Source: Acorus gramineus | Lineage: Eukaryota > Streptophyta > Magnoliopsida > Acorales > Acoraceae | Length of the DNA stretch: 64,000 nt | Assembly: GCA_030737835.1 (NCBI GenBank) | Contig: JAUJYN010000051.1 | Coordinates: 549,312-613,311 of the forward strand | Reading direction: 5' to 3' | Shown here: positions 23,223-32,535 of the stretch, piece after piece | How the letters are laid out: every line of letters begins with the position of its first letter | Numbering within the stretch: position 1 is the first letter of the stretch | Notes under the pieces: generated by a model | Seen by the model: only the letters and a program-made list of their open reading frames with translations | Databases searched by the model: none | Told to the model about the DNA's origin: nothing | Made by a program: the position numbers and the translations under genes

Positions 23223-24558
23223 CAATAATGATTTCTAGGCCCCAATTTTTTAGGCCCCATCACAGGCCCCATGATGTGGCAAGTGTACATTGTCTATTAT
23301 ACCCTTTACTTGATAACTACTTTAACATGTATCCCTATGATTGTGGAGTATCATTTAATTCTAAAAATTCTGTATTTATCCACCATTAATGGATTCTTAA
23401 AATCTTGCAATAATATTTGAGAGGGACCGGAGAAACCATTGATGTTGAAACAATTGAAAATCTGTCTTGTATGCGAAATGATGAGGTTTTGCATTACGGA
23501 ATTGATTTTGTTTATGAAGAATACATGGGAGTAAATCGAAAATTCTATTTTTGAGGAGAAGGCACGAAATCGTTTTTTTTTTTTTTCGATTTGGATCTCA
23601 CATCAATGTCTCTCGGATCAGGTTTGACATTATTAGATTCGTAAAAAAATTGTGTTTTGCCTTTTGTTTTAAATATTTAAATATAATTTTTTTTCATGTA
23701 TTGAATGTCATTTATCACATTTTGATTTGTTTTTGTTTCAATATCTAAATGTACCATTACATTTTATATATGAGTAGTTTGTTTAATGTTACTGCTACAT
23801 TGTTGACAATGTAATTTTTCAAATCTGTATTATTTTTGTTACATTCGTAAATGTAACAGTCAACCGCATGCATGTATTGATTTATATTTGTTACATTTAT
23901 GAATGTAACATTCATTCGTGTATTGCATTTGTTTCAATGTAAATAGTAATTTATATTTGTTACATTTATTACTGTAACAGTCAAATACATATGTTTGTTA
24001 AATGTATCACACAATAAAAAAAGTGTTTGACATTTTCTATAAAATGTAACTGACTATTGAAAATATAATCTGTTTCTAAATTGTTTAAACATTGCATGGA
24101 ATGTAAAATATTTAGGTAGAAAAATGAAATTGTTTGTTATATTTATGTAAATGTAACAGTTCTGATGTGTGAGAGATGTCAATATTTAATAAAGGTATTT
24201 GATGTAACTAATTCATATAGTAACCATATGTGTTTTTTTATTTAAATTTAAATACAATAAATATCCAACTTTTTTAGTGTAATTTAGGTTCAATTGTAAT
24301 TTAGGTAAGGATTTTAAAATTCAAAATTTGAAATGGTTAAATGGATTTTAAGATTCACATGGAAAGGTAATAACCGAATAGAGAAAATGGGGGGATTTGG
24401 GTTAATGAGAGAGATTTTTAATGAAGGACATATTTGTATTTTGCCATTTTACCATTTTTAAAAAATCAACAAGTCAACTAATAACAATCAATAAGGTGAT
24501 GACACCTCATGGGGCTTGTTAGTGGGGCTTATATTTTGGGGCCTAGGTATCACCACTC
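23223..24558. mobile_element. TIR element with palindrome-rich interior, TSD attttaaaa
   Basis: Exact 9-bp repeats attttaaaa (23214-23222 and 24559-24567) flank ends that pair as inverted repeats over about 55 bases. The pairing includes CTAGGCCCCA, AGGCCCCAT-type blocks and CCCCATGAKGTG. The interior (23770-24170) carries several copies of a palindromic word resembling GTTACATTYRTAAATGTAAC. No transposase is visible, so it is non-autonomous and probably Mutator-like. The outermost 10 bases of the two ends match poorly. Confidence 0.65.
23760..24170. repeat. Clustered palindromes, TGTTACATT..AATGTAACA type
   Basis: At least four imperfect copies (near 23836, 23888, 23958 and 24135) of a word that reads TGTTACATT then a short centre then AATGTAACA, separated by 50-180 bases. 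Each could form a hairpin. Spacing is irregular, so this is not a simple tandem array. Confidence 0.6.
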
Positions 24559-24567
24559 ATTTTAAAA

Positions 24568-26323
24568 TGATATTTATAACTAAAAGGTTGAACTTAACTT
24601 TCAATCATTAACGAGCCTTTGAAGGCACGTTTGAAAGTTTTGATTCCAGTAAAAACAAATAAAAAGATTTTTTGTTTAAAACAGATTTTGAGAATTCATT
24701 ATAGAAAATGCATTTTTATTAGATTATTGAAAAATTATATATTTATGACTGAAGTTTTTTTTTTTTATTTCTAAAGAGTTCAGACAGGTAGAGATGTTTG
24801 GAAATAAGTTTAAAAGAAATAAAAAGCTGCTCAACTTGTTACAAACTGTAGAGCCTTCAACAATAATTTAGATCTGATTTTGCGTATGGGGGATTCAATT
24901 TAAGTTTTAGTTGAGATATATTGTGAAACTAATTCTACTTCTACAAAATCATTTTTCCATATAATGAGTTCCAAACAAGTGTTTTTAAATTTTAACTTTA
25001 ATTTTAGTTTATATTGTTATAAAAAGGTTTAATAACAATTTTTTTAAGGAAAAAAACAGTTTTGAAAAATGGTTTTAAACATATTAGTCCAATCAGGTTT
25101 TCAAACACCCCAAATGGTTGTAGTTTTTAGAAAGATAAGCACAACTTTTTAGCGATGGACAATAAATAAAAAAAGAAGTTTTTCAAGTTGTGAATCTAAT
25201 TTCAAAAATATTTTCATGCAGCATTTGGATCTGGGTATGGGTGGATTCGACATTGATTTTTATAAAACATTCTCAACCAAAGAGCCAAAAGAATGTTTTT
25301 AAAAAGTGTACATATATTTTGATTCGATTTTCAAAATCTCAGTTCGGATTCAAAAGATCTATATCATGAGTGAAAAAAATACTTTTCAAACGTGTTTCTG
25401 AATGATATTTCATTTTTTCTTTTAAAGATTCGCTACCAAAGCTCACATTATGTGAATGTGAATAGGATGTGCAGTAACATAATGTGACAATGGCCCCCTT
25501 TGGAAAGGGTTTGGGTAACTTTTGGGTTTATAGGAAATTGCTTTTTCAAACCTGTTTCCAAACAGAAAAACTTAGAGAAAAAACTACAAACAGATTTATG
25601 TGAAAAAATGCTCAAAACCTGATTTTTTAAGAAGCTGTGGAGAAACAACTTCTTACAAAATCAATTTTATAAATGTTTCATGTAAAATGAATAGGATTAT
25701 GTATATATTATGCCTAGGTTTGTTAATTAAAGGTAGAAATCATGTTTAGGATCGTTTAATGTCTTGTTTTGATCCATATATGCATAGATCCAAATTTATA
25801 CATATTTTTATAGAGTTTTAGCATGGATCCATGTTAGTTGTTTCTGTATATGATAGACCTATGGTTTTCGAGGAATTTTGAATGACTTTTGATTGGTTTT
25901 GATATGCATGTTTTGCGAATCCTTTTAGATCTAGGGTTTAGAATTGAAGGATATCATACTAGGTATAATAATATGTTATTCCTTGCTTATTTCAAATTGG
26001 GTTTTATCGAGTATGATCAGTTCTTGGTATTTATTTTTGCCGTTTTTTGAAAGTTAGGGTTTTCAATCGATTTCCTCATATACGACTGATCTTTGATCTG
26101 TTTTCCTTGTTGTTTGTATCATTTTTCATGATTTATATATGGATTTTTGATCATATGAATGGATTTAGGTTTTCATGTTGATTTGTTTAAAAATCCTTTA
26201 TATAAAAAATTATTTTCACTAAAAGCATCATTTTCCTTGTAGAGTTTTATCAATTGAATAGAACTCTTAATTTCGATTTGTTAGACCCAATTTAGAATTG
26301 TTTTACAATTTTTTTCAAAAGTA
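24568..26323. other. AT-rich non-coding stretch
   Basis: No recognisable gene, RNA or terminal repeat. There are short runs such as TTTTTCAAAAC words and AT-rich intron-like sequence. The last bases (tataa, 26324-26328) are the target duplication of the large nested copia2 element. Confidence 0.5.
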
Positions 26324-26751
26324 TATAATGTTAGACTAATATTCACATGATCGAAGACTTATGGATCGACATATTTAATCTGAATGATTGGAGGTCAATC
26401 ACGATCTGTCTCTATTATTCTTCTTCTGTCTTTTAGAGCCTGAAAAAATAAAAGGGTTAAAGAAAAAATTTGACTTCCTCTCTTTAGCTTTTCTGGACTT
26501 GGGATATCTGATGGGATCCAATCCCTTTTATATGCTAAGAGGGGGGCCAAATCTCAGTAATGAGATCTTTATGGAATCACACCCATTACGGATTCCTCCC
26601 ACTTAATCCCGGGATGTGGGTAGTTACTGTAACAGAAATTAGAATCACAATCACATCCAGTACTTCTCAACCGTGTGATGTGTGGGCCACATTAAGTGAG
26701 AGATTAGGATGAATAGAAAATGTGTCCCACTCCGTAACAAATAGTCAAAGT

Positions 26752-27083
26752 TGTTGTAAACTAAATAGAATATAAATACATAAGAGTATATAAACAAAGC
26801 ACACAAGCATATAGAAGAGAAGTAGAGAGAGATTCTTATTCACTATTTTGTTGGTTGTTGGAATACAAGAGAAACCCCTCTATTTATAGGGTGCATAGAG
26901 GAATCCCAAAGGTGGGGAGTTACAAGTCTATAGAGGTGAGGGGGAGATAGTGGGGCAATAATGGGAGTGTTATGGAATAGAAGAGTGGGGGAGGTTATGG
27001 AGTTGAATGAGGGGGTTATGGAGTAGAAGAGTGGGGGAGGTTATGGGTTAGAGAAGTGGTGGTTATCCACCATATTCACAACA
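26752..27083 (-). repeat. copia1 3' LTR
   Basis: 332 bases with plus-strand ends TGTTGTAAAC and ATTCACAACA, directly after the polypurine tract in element orientation. It contains TATAAATA (minus) within CTCTATTTATAGG. Confidence 0.93.
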
Positions 27084-27092
27084 CTCCCCCTT
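27084..27092 (-). other. copia1 polypurine tract
   Basis: On the minus strand CCAAGGGGGAG directly precedes the 3' LTR start TGTTGTGAATA. This is the standard copia plus-strand priming position. Confidence 0.85.
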
Positions 27093-27117
27093 GGATGACC
27101 ACCACGCTAAGAAAATT

Positions 27118-27290
27118 ACCTCATTAAAACCTTGCTTGGAAAACCCAATGGGAAAAAACCAAAGCGAAGGAAAAAGAGTACAATGTAACTTAATCGTATA
27201 ATAGTGTATGCGTTTGACACTGCCTCATTAAAACCTTGCCAGGAAAACCCAATGGGACAAAACCTAGGCGAAGGAAAAAGAGTACAGTTC
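27118..27290. repeat. Direct duplication in the copia1 3' untranslated region
   Basis: TCATTAAAACCTTGC followed by GGAAAACCCAATGGGA and GCGAAGGAAAAAGAGTACA occurs twice, about 104 bases apart (27121 and 27225). It lies between the RNase H stop and the polypurine tract. Confidence 0.85.
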
Positions 27291-27334
27291 GCAAAATGTC
27301 ATCAAAAATTACTCCCCCTCATAAATACAAGATT

Positions 27335-28165
27335 TCAAGAATTTTGGTCGCAAACTCGTCGCATCCCGATTTCATACACCAGCTTCTTGAATGTTGATGT
27401 CGACAAAGCTTTAGTAAACAAATCTGCAAGATTGTCCTTTGACTGAATTTGTTGAACATCAATTTCATGTCTCTGCTGGAGCTCATGAGTGTAAAAGAAT
27501 TTTGGAGAAATATGCTTCGTTCTATCACCCTTGATATATCCCCCATTGATTTGAGCAATACATGCTGCATTGTCTTCATATATAGTTGTTGGAATATCTG
27601 TAATGAGAGATAGTCCGCATGCATTACGAATATGATGAACCAAAGACCTTATCCACACGCATTCCCAGCTTGCTTCGTGGAGTGCAAGAATCTCAGAGTG
27701 GTTAGAAGACGTGGCGACCAAAGTCTGTTTCGTAGATCGCCAAGAGATTGCTGTGCCACCGCAAGTGAATACATAGCCTGTTTGTGAGCGAGCCTTGTGA
27801 GGATCTGAAAGATATCCTGAATCTGCATAACCCTTTAGTTGTGCACCATTATTGGAATCCTTTGCATAGAATAAACCCATGTCTGACGTTCCACGAAGAT
27901 AACGAAAAATGTGCTTCACACCATTCCAATGCCTTCGAGTTGGTGCAGAGCTAAATCTGGCCAATAAATTAACTGAAAATGCAATGTCAGGTCTAGTGCA
28001 TTGGGCCAAATATAATAAGGCACTAATTGCACTAAGATATGGTACTTCAGGACCAAGAAGATTTTCAGTATCTTCTTTTGGACGAAAAGGGTCCTTTTTT
28101 GGGTCAAGTGACCTTACTACCATTGGAGTACTTAATGGATGACATTTGTCCATATTAAAATGCTT
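27335..28165 (-). pseudogene. copia1 reverse transcriptase end and RNase H
   Basis: A minus-strand frame of about 270 codons begins after a one-base frameshift near 28170. It contains the connection domain (QCTRPDIAFSVNLLARFS) and the copia RNase H region (KGYADSGYLSDPHKARSQTG, TLVATSSNHSEILALHEA, YEDNAACIAQINGG). It ends near 27335 before the untranslated 3' region. The RNase H removes the RNA strand during reverse transcription in the particle. The domain is largely intact, but the upstream frameshift separates it from the reverse transcriptase. Confidence 0.88.
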
Positions 28166-29635
28166 CAGGATTTTTTCAACATATATTTTTGATGAACAAG
28201 TATCCCATTTGAACTTTGCTCAATTTGCAAGCCGAGACAATATCTTGTTTTTCCAAGATCTTTCATTTCAAACTCCTTTTTCAGATATTCGGAAGCCTTT
28301 TCGAGCTCTTCAGGAGTCCCAATTAGATTAATATCATCAACATATACTGCAATAATGGTAAATCCGAGTTCCATTTTCTTAATAAATACACAGGGGCATA
28401 TTGGATCATTGACATATCCTTCTTTTATTAAGTACTCACTAAGACGGTTATACCACATTCGTCCAGATTGCTTTAATCCATACAAGGATCGTCTTAACTT
28501 TATTGAGTACATATTTCGTGGTTTTGCTTCAGGCAATTTTAGTCCTTCAGGAACTTTCATATAAATGTCGGTATCTAATTTTCCATATAAATATGCAGTA
28601 ACCACATCCATTAGCTGCATGTCAAGTCCTTCTGAGACTACAAGACTAATTAAATACCGAAATGTGATTGTGTCCATCACAGGAGAATATGTCTCTTCAA
28701 AATCTATCCCAGGTCTCTGCAGGAAACCCTGTGCCACAAGACGAGCTTTGTATCTAACAATCTCGTTTCTTTCATTTCGTTTTCTCGCAAACACCCATTT
28801 ACATCCTACTGGTTTAACACCTTCAGGGGTTAGGACTACTGGTCCAAATACTTGGTGTTTTGCAAGTGAATCCAATTCTGTTTGAATAGCAGCTTTCCAT
28901 TGTGGCCAACAATTTTTTCGTCTGCATTCATCCACTGAACGTGGTTCTAAATCATTATCTGAAATGATTTCTGTAGCTACTGCAAATGAGAATATATCAT
29001 CAACAAGCACTTGCTTTCGATCCCACAATATTTGTGAATTTGCATAATTTATGGAAATTTCTTCATTTCCATGTACTTGTTCTTCATGCACGGGCACTTC
29101 AGGGACGTCAGTCTCTTCAGGGACTTGTGTCACTTCAGGGACTTCTTCCTCTATAGGAGTTATTATTGTGGGTCTTTCAAGTGTTTCATACTCTTCTAGA
29201 GAATTATTCTTCATTGTTTTTCTCCTTCGGGGAGCTGAATCTTTTGAGCCTATAGGTCTTCCACGCTTCAGGCGTGTTTTTGTTGATTCATTAGCCGGCA
29301 TATTAGCAGTTTTTCCTATTGGAACATTAATTCGAGCTGGAGTATTAGCAGCTGGAATATGTGATTTCATCACTTTTGCTGCATCATTGAATGCATCTGG
29401 CAATTGATGCGCAATTCTTTGAAGATGAGTGATTCTTTGCACTTCAGTTTCACATTGATTAGTGCGAGGATCAAGATGAGACAAAGATGGAGTTTTCCAT
29501 ATAAGTTCACGTCGTTCTTCTGGCGACGGATTTTCTCCCCCTAATGACGGGAATATTGTCTCATCAAAATGACAATCCGCAAATCGAGCGGTAAAAACAT
29601 CCCCTGTCAATGGTTCAAGATATCTTATAATGGTA
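28165..29635 (-). pseudogene. copia1 integrase C-terminus and reverse transcriptase
   Basis: The frame starts with the region downstream of the integrase core (IIRYLEPLTGDVFTARFADC). It continues through a Ser/Pro/Thr-rich linker with RGRPIGSKDSAPRRRK into the reverse transcriptase: WPQWKAAIQTELDSL, VKPVGCKWVFARK, and the catalytic YVDD in IIAVYVDDINLIG. It ends at a frameshift after ILVHQKYM near 28170. The integrase catalytic D-D-E region is absent upstream, through deletion. By established copia biology the enzyme copies element RNA inside virus-like particles. Here it is split and probably inactive. Confidence 0.88.
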
Positions 29636-29639
29636 AAAG

Positions 29640-30176
29640 AATCTTCTGGTTCTTTAACGAATGCCCAAATGAATTATCAATTATTCGACGCATCATTGTA
29701 GATCCTGGATGCCCGAGATGATCATGCCAAAGTGTAAAAATATCTGAATCATAGAACTTCTGGTTCATTACAGCATATGATTCGATTGTTTTTATGGTTG
29801 TATAATACAACCCAGATGAGAAAGCATGAAGTTTCTCTAATACATGTTTTTGGCCTGAAACAATTGAAGTAATACATAAATACTCCATATTGTTTTCATT
29901 GATAGTCTCAATATGATATCCATTAAGACGGATATCCTTAAAACTTAGCAGATTTCTTCTGGATCTTGCTGAATATAATGCATCATTAATACAAAATTTT
30001 GTACCTCCTGGTAATATTATATTTGCTCTTCCGGAGCCTTCAATTAATTTCGTAGTACCAGAAATGGTATTAACATTTGCATTGATTAATGTCAATGTCG
30101 AGAAATATTGTTTATTTCATAGGATCGTATGTGTTGTAGCGCTGTCTGCTAGACAAATGTCACCAACCATAGCCAT
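29640..30176 (-). pseudogene. copia1 protease and pre-integrase region
   Basis: ATG at 30176 on the minus strand opens MAMVGDICLADSATTHTIL, which carries the protease active-site D-S-A form seen in this copia group. A TGA follows at 30119-30117, where relatives have Arg (a CGA to TGA change). The frame then continues through the protease and a pre-integrase segment with LWHDHLGHPGSTMMRRII. It stops near 29640 at the deletion junction where the integrase core is missing. Just upstream of the ATG is a pyrimidine-rich tract ending in ACAAG, like a splice acceptor. No gag or zinc knuckle precedes it. Confidence 0.82.
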
Positions 30177-30779
30177 TCTTGTAAAAAAAAAGAAAATGAA
30201 ATAAATAAGATAAATATAAAAATAAGAAAAATGGATTTTAGATAACAAAGAAAAATTATAATTATAAAAATTATAAAAGTCTGATCGTACATCAGGTACG
30301 TGACCATATTTTTTAAAGCACCAAATACATAACAATCATTTTCCTTGTGTTAGGGGTTTGTTCTGCAACCATTTTCCCTTCAATTATGCTTTTGTTTAAT
30401 AGCAAATCACTTCTAGTGATTTGAGATATTTTACAAACTTTATGATTGTTGTGCTTTCTCAACTATATAAATCATGATTTCATCATTCATGACCACAACT
30501 TCCATGGCGAACATAAAATAAAATGCATTTACTTCGGGTAATGATGCTATGCCATTGAGTTGAGTTATATGATATTTTAAAAAAATCGTTGTTCGGCAAC
30601 GAGAATATATAAAATTGGTGCTCTCAATATTGCTACAACTGGAGCATATTTGAGGCATAATAGCCGGTGGACCTTTGTCAATGAGGTATTAATCTTTAAA
30701 TCCTCTTCATTATGATGATGATGATGGTGAAATCTAATCATAATTTACATGTTCCTACTGAGATACATGGATCCTTTTT

Positions 30780-31200
30780 TTTATTATTATTTGGTCCTTC
30801 AAGGACCTGAAAAATATATCATATAACTTTTGTTTGGTCCTACAGGGACACGAACAATCATGATTTTTGTATAGTCCTTCAGGGATAGAACAAAATAAAA
30901 TTTTACATGATCCTTCAAAGATTCATATAATCATAATTTTTGTACAGTCCTTCAGGGATAAAATAAAATAAAATTTGTATGATCCTTACAATATAATCAT
31001 AGTCCTTCAGGGACATTTTTAATCATATCTTTTACATGATTCTTCAAGGATCCATGTAATAATTTTTGTAGTCCTTCAGGGATAGAATAAAATTTGCATG
31101 GTCTTAATTGGAACACATTATTCATAACTTCTACATGGTCCTTCAGGGATCCATGTAATTACAATTTTTGTATGATCCTATAGGGACACATGACATTGTA
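30780..31200. repeat. Array of GTCCTTCAGGGA motifs in the copia1 leader
   Basis: About ten copies of TCCTTCAGGGA and close variants (TCCTACAGGGA, TCCTTCAAGGA) are spaced 35-50 bases apart in AT-rich sequence. The motif is nearly self-complementary, so each copy can form a small hairpin. The spacer words CATGATC and ATAATTTTTGTA also recur. It lies where gag would be expected. The role is unknown; a structured untranslated leader is one possibility. Confidence 0.8.
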
Positions 31201-31639
31201 ACATTAAAATGAATTTCAAATCAAATATAAATATCAAATTAATTGATATTTGTGAGAACTTCTGGTTCTACACATAGATGTATAATATTTAAATTTTAAT
31301 AAAAGATGACAAACATGAAACAGTTACATGAAAAATAAATAATCAAATGATAGATGCCGCATACTGTTGCATGAGAAAATTGCATACTAGTTTTCATAAA
31401 TTAATCATATCATAACATATGTATGGAAAATTTTCACGGGGATTGCATGCATGGAAAATAAAAGATAGATGTATGCAGTACATCAGATGAAAATAAAAGA
31501 TGTATACGGGTTCTACACATAATTTGCATACGGTTCCATGCATATTGAAAAAAAAATTAATCATATGTATGTAGTAGATGATTTACATAAAAATACATTA
31601 AGAACCCATCGATGCAAACCTTTCTCTTTAACAAAGAGC

Positions 31640-31656
31640 TTCTCGTGCTGATAACG
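31640..31656 (-). other. copia1 primer-binding region, non-canonical
   Basis: Directly after the 5' LTR the minus strand reads CGTTATCAGCACGAGAAGC. It does not start with TGG, so it cannot pair with the CCA end of a whole tRNA. Priming from an internal tRNA fragment, as known for some copia elements, is the likely explanation. I cannot name the tRNA. Confidence 0.5.
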
Positions 31657-31985
31657 TGTTGTAAACTAAATAAAATATAAATACATAAGAGTATATAAAC
31701 AAAGCACACAAGCATATAGAAGAGAAGTAGAGAGAGATTTTTATTCACTATTTGTTGGTTGATGAATACATGAGAAACCCCTCTATTTATAGAGTACATA
31801 GAGGAATCCCAAAGGTGGGAGTTACAAGTCTATAGAGGTGAGGGGGAGATAGTGAGGCAATAATGGGAGTGTTATGGAATAGAAGAGTGGAGGAGGTTAT
31901 GGAGTTGAATGAGGGAGTTATGGAGTAGAAGAGTGGGGGAGGTTATGGGTTAGAGAAGTGGTGGTTATCCACCATATTCACAACA
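31657..31985 (-). repeat. copia1 5' LTR with TATA box
   Basis: 329 bases, ends as in the 3' copy. On the minus strand TATAAATA at 31791-31784 fits the U3 promoter. The segment after it (GAGGGGTTTCTC) would begin the transcript. Confidence 0.92.
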
Positions 31986-32069
31986 AAAGTAACTTTAATC
32001 ACAATAACTACTTTTTAAAATAGTGAGATACAATCCTTATCTTTAATTAACTCATCCATATCTCTAACA

Positions 32070-32535
32070 TTCTCCCACTTGGCCCATATAACACACGTCC
32101 TCTTTGAAAATAATATTTTATAAAAAATATAATAATAAACTTGATGTACTGAATTGATCAAATTTGAAAAACAAGAATGCGCGCGCTTTGAAAAATGATT
32201 CCAATATTTCTGTATCTTTAACTCAATTCAAGGGAATCAATGACAAGAACTATGACGGTTTTACTGCATTATAGTAGAGTAGTCCCTTCCATAATTACAA
32301 TATCATTTTATCCTTTAAACCAAGTACTTTTATTTAGACAAAACTTTATGTCTACCAAATGAAAAAGCTATAACCAAATGCCTTTTACATGGCCCTCTTT
32401 ATTGTCCACATGAACATTTTCTTGATTAACACAATGTGTTAAAAGACAAAATGAATGTTATTCATAAATAAACCAAAGTACAACCATAAAATGTTAAAAA
32501 TTACACCAAGCTCCAATCCGAAATGAGACCCATAT
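32070..32535 (-). other. copia2 polypurine tract and 3' untranslated tail
   Basis: On the minus strand CCAAGTGGGAGAA (32082-32070) precedes the 3' LTR, as expected of a polypurine tract. Further up, the tail starts with the last codons of pol (GLISDWSLV then stop, near 32505-32535). These were cut from the rest of pol by the gypsy insertion at 32536; catat at 32531-32535 is its target duplication. Confidence 0.8.

Larger units (their letters stand above)
30177..31656 (-). other. copia1 leader without gag
   Basis: Between the 5' LTR and the protease start, 1.48 kb shows no gag frame on the minus strand. It contains the repeat array at 30780-31200, a (GAT)n run near 30709-30728 and AT-rich sequence. 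The primer-binding region is at its upper end. Confidence 0.7.
26752..31985 (-). mobile_element. copia1: non-autonomous Ty1/copia element lacking gag and integrase core
   Basis: LTRs 26752-27083 (3') and 31657-31985 (5') end in TGTTGTAAAC and CACAACA and are flanked by exact 5-bp duplications aaagt (26747-26751, 31986-31990). By eye the LTRs differ at roughly a dozen places in 330 bases. The polypurine tract is at 27084-27092. Minus-strand coding is in pieces: a protease-like start, reverse transcriptase and RNase H. No gag is found between the 5' LTR and the protease. The integrase core is missing at about 29610-29640. It would need proteins from relatives to move. It sits in the 3' LTR of copia2, whose 5' LTR shows the empty site at about 51385. 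Confidence 0.93.
26329..32069 (-). repeat. copia2 3' LTR, split by copia1
   Basis: The LTR occupies 26329-26751 and 31991-32069, with copia1 and its duplicated aaagt in between. The plus-strand ends are TGTTAGACTAA and TCTCTAACA. Compared with the 5' LTR it carries an additional segment of about 60 bases after GGGGGGCCAAATC, near 26555-26620. Confidence 0.9.

Noticed and set aside
27335-30176. copia1 as a functional autonomous element
   Set aside because: A stop in protease, a deleted integrase core, a frameshift before RNase H and no gag.
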